Origin: Legionella_C sp963803545
Lineage (GTDB): Bacteria > Pseudomonadota > Gammaproteobacteria > Legionellales > Legionellaceae
DNA length: 64,000 nt
Assembly (NCBI GenBank): GCA_963803545.1
Contig: CAWDMX010000004.1
Coordinates: forward strand, 558,001 to 622,000
Reading direction: 5' to 3'
The position numbers and the translations under genes were made by a program. Of the stretch, positions 55,047 through 64,000 are shown one piece after another (position 1 is the first letter of the stretch; every line of letters begins with the position of its first letter). The notes below the pieces were generated by a model. That model searched no databases and was not told the DNA's origin. It was given only the letters and a program-made list of their open reading frames with translations.

Positions 55047-55500
55047 TTAATGTTCTTTCTGATCTGCGTGAAGGCGAACTGTTCGACCCGTCTGAATGTT
55101 TAGATTATATTTCACGATTGTTGCTGACGTCGTAAAACAAGAATCACTAATATAATTCTTGTCTAGTGAAATATGACATCGACCTGAATCAAAATTGAAA
55201 GGTATTTTGTAATGGTGTTGAGCGGTTGGAGTAATAGATATTAATCCATTAATATCTTTACCATTTTGATACAAAGGGTGAGCATTATGTTCGTAAACGC
55301 TAGCTAACAACATTTTCAACACGTAGCTGTTGTCTAGCAGAATCAAAACTGCCCTGATCGATAGAAATTGTGTATTTCATGGGGTAAGTTTTATAGCCAC
55401 CATAATTTACAGAAATTACCGGCCAACAATTGTTACTAGCACTAACGCCCGTAGAAAACAACACCACAATCATTAATCCAAAAATGTTACATTTTTTCAT
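55047..55500 (-). pseudogene. Small secreted protein gene, frameshifted
   Basis: The first frame (from 55500) begins MKKCNIFGLMIVVLFSTGVS with a signal peptide and reads to SFDSARQQLRV before stopping at 55300. The second phase, open across the same stretch, carries on LKMLLASVYEHNAHPLYQNG to 55047. The two overlap for 47 bp, as a single indel near 55310-55340 would give. The second half contains GRCHISL and SCFTTSATIV. It may be a paralogue of the other small Cys-bearing secreted proteins here. Confidence 0.6.
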
Positions 55501-55538
55501 AAATTATCTTAATTAAGAAATTATGCGCGAGCTCCACA

Positions 55539-55937
55539 TCACCACGCTATAGGTTGCCATAACGCCCTGCACTTCACTAAAGAAGGAAATAAAGGATTGA
55601 TATTTACCTCAGCGTAAATATGTAAAGTGCCGTAACCTTCATGCGATTGTTGCGTTTGATAAAAACAATCACGTACATGCTGTTGATTAGAAGTTAAAAT
55701 CCACTTTACCGGATCATGAGAATAGTAAGTGGATGCCTTATCTCCACAGTGTTGACTGTCAACAGGATCAGTGCTAGTAAAGCATGTGTTTGCCATAGCA
55801 TGCGCAATATCCTCTTGGTGCATGGGGTTAGTATCGGAAGACGTTAGGTGTAAGCGAATGGTCTGCTTCGCAGCATATGCCCCAACTGAAAAATAGCCTA
55901 ACAAACAAGCAGTTACTAATTGTTTAACTTTTATCAT
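55539..55937 (-). CDS. Small secreted protein of unknown function
   Basis: 132 residues with a signal peptide (MIKVKQLVTACLLGYFSVGA, cleavage after AYA). The mature part has Cys in NTCFTS, QHCGDK, RDCFYQ and VKCRALW, an even number that could pair as two disulfides. AGAGGG precedes the ATG. It lies 38 bp upstream of the frameshifted secreted protein gene on the same strand, so they formed a pair. Family not recognised. Confidence 0.65.
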   Translation of the reverse strand: MIKVKQLVTACLLGYFSVGAYAAKQTIRLHLTSSDTNPMHQEDIAHAMANTCFTSTDPVDSQHCGDKASTYYSHDPVKWILTSNQQHVRDCFYQTQQSHEGYGTLHIYAEVNINPLFPSLVKCRALWQPIAW

Positions 55938-56180
55938 GATGAAAAACCCTCTTTTTATAGTAAGTTAGGGAGTGAATATTAGTAAAATATTTAGGCATTA
56001 TATACTATTTTTATCTTTGACTCAATTCAGGGCAAGAGCATCAAAGTTTAAATTCCTAACACATTTCCCTGTACTCATCATAAAGGCCCGCTTTTCGTCT
56101 TTTTCGAGGGACTGAAAACTTTGATTCAGACTCGTTTCTTAGCAGATTTAGCGCCAGATGTCATATAACGCTCATGTTTT
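55938..56180. other. Non-coding stretch before the dispersed repeat
   Basis: AT-rich to 56060, then a GC-richer part with TTTTTCGAGGGACTGAAAAC. I see no gene; together with 56181-56670 it makes about 730 bp without one. Confidence 0.4.
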
Positions 56181-56423
56181 CTCAGGGCAAGGAAGCCCGA
56201 GGCCTGTAGTTCGTGGTAGCTTTAGGGCTGGATTTTTTTTCCGAAGGAAAAATATAAGGTCATACGAAAAGGCGTCAGTCATTGTGGAAGGCAAATAATT
56301 TGCTCGTCTAGAGCAATTCATTAACGGAAACAGGATGGCCAGGGCCGCAGGAGCCATACCTGTCGCGTTGGTGAGTGAATTTTGGGACTTGGATATCTTA
56401 AAATTTATAAAGAGGTAGCGACA
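56181..56423 (-). repeat. Dispersed repeat element, copy B
   Basis: The reverse complement matches 23609-23872 in order from TGTCGCTACCTC to AACTACAGGCCTCGG, including the AATTCACTC-CCAACGCGAC and TGACTGACGCCTTTTC blocks. The middle is the most diverged part (about 30 bp around 56300). It lies outside any gene. Two short open frames across it are produced by the repeat itself. Confidence 0.75.
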
Positions 56424-56592
56424 TGCTTGTTCTTGCGTTTCATGAGCAAGCTTAACTCCTAAATGACGGTAGCGTTTCCACAAGTACTGAGTACTAAATT
56501 TAAACTATTAGAATCCGATGGGTTATTAACTCGATTTTGTACGGCCGTGGGTGAGTTGATAAAAGTGAGCTGACCGTACCATCTGCCCCGCT

Positions 56593-56648
56593 CTAAGACT
56601 ACCAGAAACTGCAGGCCTCGGCCTGCGACTGTCTTTGGCCTGCAACGA
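56593..56648 (+). repeat. Dispersed repeat element, 3' fragment (copy C)
   Basis: 56 bp matching the last part of copy A (CTAAG-CTACCAG, CAGGCCTCGG-CTGCGAC, TTGG-CTGCA-CGA) in the opposite orientation to copy B, 170 bp away. Copies B and C together form a loose inverted pair. Confidence 0.65.
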
Positions 56649-56670
56649 CCCCCCAACTCATATTGCCAAT

Positions 56671-57042
56671 CTATTTGTTGGAGCAAACGATTGGTAGTGA
56701 GCTTGCTTCTTCTAAAAAATCGCTGTTTGCTCTTTTAAATAGTAAAGAAAAAGTTTTACTTAAAATAATATCTAAACATTTTTTATCGTCAAAATTAGTC
56801 CACTTGATAGCCGGTACAATTAGTTTGTTACAGACTAAGCTTAAACCTGTAAGTGCTGCAATAAGCCCAATAGCCGTAATAAATGAAATAATTCCAGGAC
56901 TAACCAACAAAGTCGCTATTAGCATTAATGCCGTTAAAAAAGCAAAAATAATAGACGTCATTGCCAGCATAGATCTAAAACGAAAAGAACCACTAACCGA
57001 GTAAGCATTATGTAAGCGAACATCCTTGTTATGCATTGACAT
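56671..57042 (-). CDS. Small membrane protein of unknown function
   Basis: 123 residues with two adjacent membrane helices (SMLAMTSIIFAFLTALMLIA and ISFITAIGLIAALTGLSLVC), short N-terminal tail and a 50-residue polar C-terminal part. GGAG precedes ATG 57042. It starts 34 bp after the stop of the glutamate dehydrogenase gene on the same strand, so it is probably the last gene of that transcript. Its 3' end abuts the repeat cluster and may have been altered by it. Confidence 0.6.
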   Translation of the reverse strand: MSMHNKDVRLHNAYSVSGSFRFRSMLAMTSIIFAFLTALMLIATLLVSPGIISFITAIGLIAALTGLSLVCNKLIVPAIKWTNFDDKKCLDIILSKTFSLLFKRANSDFLEEASSLPIVCSNK

Positions 57043-57076
57043 TTTATTGCTCCATGAAAGTTAAACACCACCTAAT

Positions 57077-60000
57077 TTACTTTGTTTCTACAACTTTTTT
57101 TGCTTTTTTTAATTTTCTATCAGACATCTGTACGGTTGTCTGTGTTAAATCCAGTAGCTCACGAATAGCCACAAAAAACATTGTGTAGTTTAGAGTAGGA
57201 GATGCACGTAAATCTGCAAGAATTTGTCTCCACCGTTCAATTAATCCAGAGTGACTTTCTGACCAATCATTAAAGCACGATAAATAATTTTTTTCGTTCT
57301 TGGATAGGCCAATTATCCCCGAGGCTAATTGACGCTGTTGCCAATCCAGCTCATCGCGAAGCGCTTCACGCGATAAAGATTCCCAGTTATTTTCACAGGG
57401 GTGAGAGATAATTTGCGTACGTATCCACGCTAAGTCCAGATATTCACCAATTGCAAAATAAATTTCAGCCACTTTATCTACACTGAGTTCACGACTATGC
57501 GCAACCTCGATTATATCCATTGCTGAAAATAAAAAGCGTGAAGCACTGAGTTCTTGCGAGAAGGTTTCGTGAATACCTTGCTGTAAATGCTGTTGCATAT
57601 ACTCTTGATATTGCACAAGGTTGCCTTCACCAAAAACATTAGGAATAGCTTTTTTAAAATCCTGCATACCATTTTCGTAATTTTTAATGGCCTTACTGAT
57701 ATTAAGGCGCGTACGTAAATTACGTAAAAACCAGCGCGTTACCCGGCGTAGTATACGAACATACAGCATAACCAGTTCAATCTGAAGGTCAACACCTATA
57801 AATGACTCCAACTCTTCTAATTTGCTCCAAATTGATTCAATCGATAAAACTTTTCGAGCAATCATATAGGCGCGTAAAATAGCTGAAACAGGCGCCCCTG
57901 TTTCTTCCTGCATACGATAAACAAAGGTAAATCCCATTTCATTTATAATAATATTGCTAAGCTTTGTTGCAATAATCTCTCTTTTCAAAGGATGACTTTC
58001 CATTTGCGTACTAAAGCGCTCTTGCAGCGGTTTTGGAAAATAACTAGTTAACAAGGTTTTAAGATACGCATCCTCTGGAACATTGGTTGATAAAATTTGT
58101 TCTTTTAAAGTGGTTTTACTATAGCAAAGTAAAACGGCCATTGTGGGTGGAGTAATATTTAAACCCATCAACTTACGTTCAATAATTATTTTTTCATCAG
58201 GAATATATTCAATTGCACGGTCGATTTTTCCAGAGCGCTCAAGCTCATTAATGTAGCGCATCTGCAAATCTAAGTTTCGCACTCCCTGAGACGCCGTAAG
58301 GCTAATTGCCCTGGTTTGTAAAAAGTTTTCTTTTAGTACTAACGCCGCAACTTCCTCAGTCATCGTTTCCAACAGCTCATTTCGCTGCTTCAGAGTTAGA
58401 TCACCCGCCATGACAATGATATTAAGTAAAATTTTAATGTTAACTTCTTTATCCGAACAACTTACGCCGGCTGAATTATCAATAAAGTCTGTATAGATTA
58501 ATCCATTATTTAACGCGTATTCAATTCGTGCCAACTGGGTTAATCCTAAATTACCGCCCTCACCCACCATTTTACATCGCAACTGTTTTGCATTTATTCG
58601 CGTTGCGTCATTTGTTCTATCTCCTACATCGGTATGCGTTTCACTTTGCGCTTTTACAAAGGTACCAATACCTGCGCTCCATAACAAATCAACTTTGGCG
58701 CGTAAAATAATTTTAACCAGTTCATTAGGCTCAATTTCAGCAGATTTGATATTAAATAGTTGCTTCATTTCTTTGCTAACAGCAATGGCTTTTGCATTGC
58801 GGTTAAATACGCCACCGCCTTTTGATATTAGCGTGCGGTCGTAATCGGTCCAGCTAGAACGCGGCAAATTAAACAAGCGCTCCCTTTCCTGAAAAGAAAT
58901 TTCGGCGTTAGGATTGGGGTCAATAAAGATATGCATGTGGTTAAATGCGGCAACTAAAAGGATGTGACGCGAAAGTAGCATACCGTTTCCAAAAACGTCA
59001 CCAGCCATATCACCTATACCTACTACGGTAAAATCGGTGGTGTTCATATCAAAATTTAATTGATAAAAATGGCGCTTAACCGACTCCCAGGCTCCACGGG
59101 CAGTAATACCCATTTTTTTATGATCGTAGCCTACGGAACCACCGGATGCGAAAGCATCGCCCAACCAAAAATTATTTTCAAGTGATATTGCATTAGCAAT
59201 ATCCGAAAAGGTAGCGGTACCTTTGTCGGCTGCAACCACCAAATACGGATCGTTTTCATCGTAGCAAATAACATTTTGGGGCTTGCGTATTACAGGTTCA
59301 AGTTGACTATTATCACTGTCCTGATAGTTATCGGTAATATCCAACAGACCACTGATAAACTCTCGATAACAAGTAACGGCTTCCGCTAAAATTTCTTCGC
59401 GATTACCAACAGGTAATCGTTTAGGAACAAAGCCACCTTTTGCACCAGAAGGAACAATGACCGCATTTTTGACCTGCTGTGCTTTCATTAAGCCTAACAC
59501 TTCCGTTCTAAAATCTTCACGTCTATCAGACCACCGTATACCACCACGAGCGACTTTGCCCCCACGCAAATGCACCCCTTCAAATCGCGGGGAATAAATA
59601 AATATCTCGCATAAGGGGTGTGGTTTAGGTAGCTTGGGAATTAATTTGCTGTTTAATTTAATTGAAATATAGTCTTTGTTTTTAAGATCATTATCCAACT
59701 GATAAAAATTGGTTCGTAGTGTTGCGGTAATTACTTGTATATATTGACGTACTATTCTGTCTTCATCAAGGTTCGATACGTTTTCAAGACAGGCTAGTAA
59801 CTCGTTTACTTGTTGTGTGAACAATTCCTCACGGGTAGGTAGATGTTGGGGGTTAAATCGCAATTCAAAAAGTTGTACTAATTTGCTGGCGATTACTGGA
59901 TTATTATTTAACGCATTTTCGATATATTCTTGACTAAAAGTCATCCCTATTTGCTTAAAATATTTTGCGTACAATCGTAAGATAACAACCTGGCGCCAAT

Positions 60001-61990
60001 TCATCCCAGCGGATAATACCAATTGATTAAAACCATCATTTTCGGCCTCTCCAAGCCATAAACTCATAAACGCGTTTTGAAACAACTCCTTAATCTCATC
60101 AATTGAGAACGACATATTCCCCACGTACTGCAAAGTAAACTCGTTTATATAGGTTATCGACTTGTTTGCAAATTTTAATAAGTAAGGACGCTCACTAATA
60201 GCACGCATTCCTAAACGCTCGACTATTGGTAGCACATCCGATAAAGGAATAGTTACGTTGTGTTGGTAAATTTTTAGGTGAAAATTACTAGGCAGCTCAT
60301 CTAATGGTCGATAAAAATTCATTATTAAGGGATTAGTCTCACTAATTGCCTCAATATGTTTAATGTCGTACACCGCAGTTCTTGGCGAAAAACTGTCCAT
60401 ATAACTGCTAGAGAATACATTTTTATACGTATTAAATAATTTATTTGACCTTTCTTCACCAAAGGAGTCGGCCAGTAAAAATTGCAAATCATCCGTCCAT
60501 GAGCGCCCTACATCAATAAGCTTTTGTTCAATTTCTTTATAGTCCCATACCGTATCATCATCAGGGTTAGTGCGAACGATGAAATGGATGCGAGCAAGAA
60601 CTGATTCTGAAAACAAGGTTGAAAACGTTACTTCTTCTGCATGAAAACTTTCACTAAGAACTTTTTGCATGGATTGCAACAATTCTGTATTGAACCGTTC
60701 TTTAGGAACATAGACTAAACAGGATATAAACCGTCTGTATAAATCAGCACGAGCAAAAAGACGAATGCGCCGACGCTCTTGCATGTAATAAATGCCCATG
60801 GCAATTTCAAGTAACTCATTTTCAGAGCCTTCAATCATATAGTCGCGCGGTAAGTTTTCCAAAATATTTAATAAAACTTTACCGGCATGGCTTTTAACAT
60901 CAAGCTGTGACTCCTCCATAATGTGGGCGTATTTCAAATGCAGAAAGGGAATATCTTCCAGTTTGGTATTGTAGAACTCCGAATTATAAAGCCCTATAAT
61001 TCGCATCTCGCCAATAACTTCACCTTTTTTATTGAAGCGTTTGACGCCTATATAATCGGTATACGCTTGTCTATGAACCGTAGCTTGAGTGGTTGTTTTA
61101 GACATTACTAAGGCGCGGGATGATAAAGTTAATTCACGAGCCTCTGGAGTCATCTCTGCAAAACTACGCACTCGAGATTTGCTTATATCGCTGCGCAATA
61201 CGCCCAAACCGGTTTCCGCTAAAGGTTGTAAAATTATTTCCAAGTCATTGCGTACAATTTCGTAATCGCGAATGCCTAAAAAAGTAAAATGATCGTCTTC
61301 AATCCATTGTAAAAAATCTTTGGTTTCCTTCTTCTCAGCAGGTGAAATAGTATCCGCGGCTGATTCTAATTCGATTACAGCTTCACGAACCTTCTGGCGC
61401 ATTAATGACCAATCCTCAACAACCGCACGATTGTCTTCCAACACGCGTTCAATATTATTATGCAATTGCTCTAATATCTTAGGATCCGTTTGCCTATCGA
61501 TTTCTATAAATATGGGTGCCTCAACCAGAATATCAGCATTATTCACAGTTCGCGGAAGAACTTTCGTTATATGATTATTGTGTGAGTCGCGTGTAACGTA
61601 TAAACCGCCCATATGTATGATTAAATGGGAAACCAAACCCAAACGATTTATAGCCATCCGTAAGGAATCCACTAAGAACGGAATATCCTTAGTAATAATT
61701 TCAATCACCGTATGCGTAGTTTGCCAGCCGTGACGTTCAAAATCAGGGTTGTAAATACGGATTTTAGTTTCTTCTGGAGAGCGCTGTTGCATAAAGTTCC
61801 AGAAGTTAATCATGGCACCGTATAAATCATCCATGCCCCATTCTTGTAAATCTTCAATCGCCACAGTTTGGAGAAATTGACGGAAGAAGTTAGCGCAAAA
61901 TACCGCCTGTTCGTCGGTCATTTTAGTTTTTATTTTATCAATAACCATGTCAATGATAAAATCTTTCCCCTCTTCAAACTTGTAAGACAT
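57077..61990 (-). CDS. gdhB: NAD-specific glutamate dehydrogenase, 180-kDa class
   Basis: It deaminates glutamate to 2-oxoglutarate for catabolism. 1637 residues, the usual size of the large class (PF05088). An N-terminal ACT-like regulatory part (IEIITKDIPFLVDSLRMAIN) is followed by helical motifs and the catalytic core from about residue 810: GGKVARGGIRWSDRREDFRT, VPSGAKGGFVPKR, and the Rossmann part with VVGIGDMAGDVFGNGML near 990. The start at 61990 gives the normal N terminus. With the aldehyde dehydrogenase gene upstream it forms an amino-acid catabolism group, fitting a host-amino-acid diet. The symbol follows Pseudomonas usage. Confidence 0.93.
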   Translation of the reverse strand: MSYKFEEGKDFIIDMVIDKIKTKMTDEQAVFCANFFRQFLQTVAIEDLQEWGMDDLYGAMINFWNFMQQRSPEETKIRIYNPDFERHGWQTTHTVIEIITKDIPFLVDSLRMAINRLGLVSHLIIHMGGLYVTRDSHNNHITKVLPRTVNNADILVEAPIFIEIDRQTDPKILEQLHNNIERVLEDNRAVVEDWSLMRQKVREAVIELESAADTISPAEKKETKDFLQWIEDDHFTFLGIRDYEIVRNDLEIILQPLAETGLGVLRSDISKSRVRSFAEMTPEARELTLSSRALVMSKTTTQATVHRQAYTDYIGVKRFNKKGEVIGEMRIIGLYNSEFYNTKLEDIPFLHLKYAHIMEESQLDVKSHAGKVLLNILENLPRDYMIEGSENELLEIAMGIYYMQERRRIRLFARADLYRRFISCLVYVPKERFNTELLQSMQKVLSESFHAEEVTFSTLFSESVLARIHFIVRTNPDDDTVWDYKEIEQKLIDVGRSWTDDLQFLLADSFGEERSNKLFNTYKNVFSSSYMDSFSPRTAVYDIKHIEAISETNPLIMNFYRPLDELPSNFHLKIYQHNVTIPLSDVLPIVERLGMRAISERPYLLKFANKSITYINEFTLQYVGNMSFSIDEIKELFQNAFMSLWLGEAENDGFNQLVLSAGMNWRQVVILRLYAKYFKQIGMTFSQEYIENALNNNPVIASKLVQLFELRFNPQHLPTREELFTQQVNELLACLENVSNLDEDRIVRQYIQVITATLRTNFYQLDNDLKNKDYISIKLNSKLIPKLPKPHPLCEIFIYSPRFEGVHLRGGKVARGGIRWSDRREDFRTEVLGLMKAQQVKNAVIVPSGAKGGFVPKRLPVGNREEILAEAVTCYREFISGLLDITDNYQDSDNSQLEPVIRKPQNVICYDENDPYLVVAADKGTATFSDIANAISLENNFWLGDAFASGGSVGYDHKKMGITARGAWESVKRHFYQLNFDMNTTDFTVVGIGDMAGDVFGNGMLLSRHILLVAAFNHMHIFIDPNPNAEISFQERERLFNLPRSSWTDYDRTLISKGGGVFNRNAKAIAVSKEMKQLFNIKSAEIEPNELVKIILRAKVDLLWSAGIGTFVKAQSETHTDVGDRTNDATRINAKQLRCKMVGEGGNLGLTQLARIEYALNNGLIYTDFIDNSAGVSCSDKEVNIKILLNIIVMAGDLTLKQRNELLETMTEEVAALVLKENFLQTRAISLTASQGVRNLDLQMRYINELERSGKIDRAIEYIPDEKIIIERKLMGLNITPPTMAVLLCYSKTTLKEQILSTNVPEDAYLKTLLTSYFPKPLQERFSTQMESHPLKREIIATKLSNIIINEMGFTFVYRMQEETGAPVSAILRAYMIARKVLSIESIWSKLEELESFIGVDLQIELVMLYVRILRRVTRWFLRNLRTRLNISKAIKNYENGMQDFKKAIPNVFGEGNLVQYQEYMQQHLQQGIHETFSQELSASRFLFSAMDIIEVAHSRELSVDKVAEIYFAIGEYLDLAWIRTQIISHPCENNWESLSREALRDELDWQQRQLASGIIGLSKNEKNYLSCFNDWSESHSGLIERWRQILADLRASPTLNYTMFFVAIRELLDLTQTTVQMSDRKLKKAKKVVETK

Positions 61991-62104
61991 TCAATCACCT
62001 CATTTGGGCATTATTATATATGCGCGAATTATATACTTTTCAAAGTTTATGGTATATAGCCTATCATAGATTTGATAGCACTATCCGCATGAATTAACAC
62101 TATT

Positions 62105-63466
62105 CTACTTGATAGCAATAGTCTTAATATTTACAAATTCATGTATGCCTTCACGTGATAATTCACGACCAAAACCCGAGTGTTTAATTCCGCCAAAAGG
62201 TAGCCGTGGGTCGGATACAACGGCGGTGTTTATAAAACAAACTCCTGCCATAATTTCATGTACTGCGAGATATTCGGCACGTTTAATATCTTTTGTAAAC
62301 AGAGCCGCCGCTAAACCAAAGTCGCTTTGATTAGCACGTTCAACCATCGTTCGTTCATCGTGCGCTTTAATAACCGCGATTACAGGTCCAAAGAGCTCCT
62401 GATCGAATGCGGGCATTCCTGGTTTCACGTTCGCTAACAAAGTTGCTGGGTAATAATAACCAATTCCGTTGGGGATATTTCCGCCTCGTATAATGTGCGC
62501 TCCTTGCTGCACGCTTTCATCAATCTGATTTTGAAGTGCGTCTCTTAAGTCCTTACGCGCCATAGGTCCTAAATTTGTTTGGGGTAAGCGCGGATCACCT
62601 GCATGGTATCGAGCCATCCCGTGTTTTATTGTAGTGATTAACTGTTCATAAATCTGTTCGTGAGCAATAATTCTTTTAGCCGCAATACAAACTTGGCCGC
62701 AATTACTTAAGCGCGAGGTAATAATACACTCGGCAGCCTCATCCACATCCGCATCCGCAAAGACCAGATAAGGGTCGCTGCCGCCCAACTCTAAAACAAT
62801 TTTTTTAAGATGCTTTCCCGCACAGCTAGCCACGGTTTTTCCAACCGCCTCGCTACCAGTAAAGCTAACCGCACGGACATAGGGATTGCCTATAATAGTC
62901 TCAACAGCATCGCGGTCAACCAATGCATGCTGAAAAAGATGCTTGGGGAAACCGGCTTCTACAAACAGATTGGTTAAAGCAACACCTGCGCCCGTACAAA
63001 TTGTTGCGTGCTTTAGAACTACCGCATTGCCAGCCATAACAGCGGGTACGGCGCAGCGCAAAACTTGCCAAAACGGGTAATTCCAGGGCATGATGGACAA
63101 AACAACACCTAATGGCTGATAAGTAACCCAGGATTTACTCATCTCAGTAGCAACAAGCCTGTCCTTTAAAAAATCCTCCGCGTGTTGTGCGTAGAACTCA
63201 CAAAGCCAGACACACTTATCAATTTCGTTGCGTGCTTGCGTTAACGGCTTACCCATTTCATCGACAATAATTAAACTTAAGGACTCTATATTTTTTTTAA
63301 GCAGTTGCGCTAAGTTAATCATCCACTGCTGACGTTCGATAAACCGCGTATAACGAAAATTTAAAAATGCTTCATTGCTTAACGCGATAAGTTCAGTAAT
63401 TTGGGCACTATTTAGCGTTTCATAACTTTTAATTACCTCTTCGTTCGAAGGATTAACGGTTTGCAT
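62105..63466 (-). CDS. NAD(P)-dependent aldehyde dehydrogenase, likely succinate-semialdehyde dehydrogenase
   Basis: 453 residues of the ALDH superfamily in the Sad/GabD-like branch. Visible features are MPWNYPFWQVLRCAVPA, FTGSEAVGK (NAD site), general base Glu226 in VLELGGSDP, and nucleophile Cys260 in NCGQVCIAAKR. PFGGIKHSGFGRELSREGI closes the protein, as in succinate-semialdehyde dehydrogenases. Its product, succinate, would enter the TCA cycle beside the product of the neighbouring glutamate dehydrogenase. Other short aldehydes are possible substrates. No GABA transaminase is in the window. Confidence 0.82.
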   Translation of the reverse strand: MQTVNPSNEEVIKSYETLNSAQITELIALSNEAFLNFRYTRFIERQQWMINLAQLLKKNIESLSLIIVDEMGKPLTQARNEIDKCVWLCEFYAQHAEDFLKDRLVATEMSKSWVTYQPLGVVLSIMPWNYPFWQVLRCAVPAVMAGNAVVLKHATICTGAGVALTNLFVEAGFPKHLFQHALVDRDAVETIIGNPYVRAVSFTGSEAVGKTVASCAGKHLKKIVLELGGSDPYLVFADADVDEAAECIITSRLSNCGQVCIAAKRIIAHEQIYEQLITTIKHGMARYHAGDPRLPQTNLGPMARKDLRDALQNQIDESVQQGAHIIRGGNIPNGIGYYYPATLLANVKPGMPAFDQELFGPVIAVIKAHDERTMVERANQSDFGLAAALFTKDIKRAEYLAVHEIMAGVCFINTAVVSDPRLPFGGIKHSGFGRELSREGIHEFVNIKTIAIK

Positions 63467-63648
63467 AACTTTCTCATCTCCATGAATTTATTGTTAATTA
63501 GTATAGTGGTGTCTACGATATTTTTCGACTGAACGTACAATTTTTGTTTTACAACTTTGTAATTTTGATATTTACTGGTAGGCTATGCCTGAATTTTTAA
63601 GGCTTTTATTTACTTTATAGTCGAAATCGGTTATCCGCAGGAAAAAAA

Positions 63649-64000
63649 ATGAGAAATAAAAAGTTAAGTCATCATCCGCTGCATTATTTAGTCGCCTGGG
63701 CTGTACACGCTTTTACGGCAAGTGCTGCATGTTTTGGACTCTTAACTTTAGTAAGTATTTATCAGCATGAATATAAAACGGCTTTGTGGTTCATGGGAGT
63801 GGCCGTAGTTATTGATGCCGTTGATGGTACTTTAGCACGGCTCGTTAAAGTAAAGCTGATACTTCCTAACATTGATGGAACACTACTTGATAATATTGTC
63901 GATTTTCTAAACTATGTTGTGACTCCCTGTTTTTTCCTATTCGTCCGCAAGGACATGCTTCCAAGCGCTTTCTCTTTGTATATTATAACAGCCATAATAA
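63649..64000 (+). CDS. pcs: Phosphatidylcholine synthase, N-terminal part (3' end outside window)
   Basis: A CDP-alcohol phosphatidyltransferase that condenses CDP-diacylglycerol with free choline in the inner membrane. The signature is present: DAVDGTLARL, eight residues, then DGTLLDNIVDFLNY. HPLHYLVAWAVHAFTASAA starts the first membrane segment, as in Legionella and Pseudomonas Pcs. AGGA precedes ATG 63649. Pcs is found in bacteria living with eukaryotes that supply choline, and in Legionella phosphatidylcholine is needed for full virulence. Confidence 0.9.
   Translation, partial: MRNKKLSHHPLHYLVAWAVHAFTASAACFGLLTLVSIYQHEYKTALWFMGVAVVIDAVDGTLARLVKVKLILPNIDGTLLDNIVDFLNYVVTPCFFLFVRKDMLPSAFSLYIITAII

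Noticed and set aside
56172..56686. Two short minus-strand open frames as genes
   Set aside because: Both lie over the dispersed repeat copies, lack ribosome-binding sites and show no protein-like character outside the repeat.

Overview
The window looks like a chromosomal segment of a host-associated gammaproteobacterium, most likely of the Legionellales (Legionella/Coxiella/Berkiella/Rickettsiella side). This is inference. It rests on the AT-rich core genes, a phosphatidylcholine synthase, a GnnA-like lipid A gene beside lpxB, an amino-acid-burning NAD-glutamate dehydrogenase of the 180-kDa class, several very large proteins with eukaryote-like or effector-like domains, and heavy insertion-sequence load. 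No tRNA, rRNA or CRISPR array was seen.

Layout. 1-1054 is the right part of an IS3-family element. 1177-3207 (minus) encodes the most striking gene: a 676-residue TALE-like DNA-binding protein with a bipartite nuclear localisation-like signal and an array of nine 33-residue repeats whose residues 12/13 read HD, NI, NI, NG, NN, NS, NG, NN, NG. 3749-14161 (minus) encodes a 3470-residue protein with an N-terminal Ulp1-like (clan CE) cysteine protease signature and a C-terminal SecA-like ATPase motor. 14495-20265 (minus) is a housekeeping block: roxA, a YfcH-like epimerase, relA and rlmD, the last three as one operon. 20676-27600 is a graveyard of mobile DNA: a group II intron stump cut by an IS481 element, an IS256 fragment, a dispersed repeat, a decayed gene overlapping a small secreted protein gene, a frameshifted IS982 element, a LysR regulator and an IS3-family relic. 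27848-31401 holds a J-domain protein and a second reading frame that may be its frameshifted continuation. A second, nearly identical IS3 copy (31377-32574) follows, then a frameshifted nuclease-like gene, and an ISAs1 element that sits inside an IS256 gene with a perfect 10-bp target duplication.

35766-43962 carries two convergent genes for large ankyrin-type proteins (about 758 and 1958 residues). From 44405 to the end the content is mostly core: Pit-type phosphate transporter, MFS exporter, rlmH, mrdA, rodA, rnhB, gnnA-like, lpxB, small secreted proteins, a DUF1840 protein, a Fis protein, an array of dispersed repeats, a two-helix membrane protein, NAD-glutamate dehydrogenase, an aldehyde dehydrogenase and the start of pcs.

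How they fit. mrdA-rodA-rlmH belongs to cell elongation, gnnA-lpxB to lipid A, and glutamate dehydrogenase with the (succinate) semialdehyde dehydrogenase feed amino-acid carbon into the TCA cycle, as expected of a bacterium living on host amino acids. The TALE-like protein, the protease/SecA-like giant, the J-domain protein and the ankyrin-type proteins look like candidate secreted effectors; no secretion apparatus lies in this window, so that role is inferred from architecture only. The two same-orientation IS3 copies bracket about 30 kb that includes the TALE-like and giant genes but also relA and rlmD.
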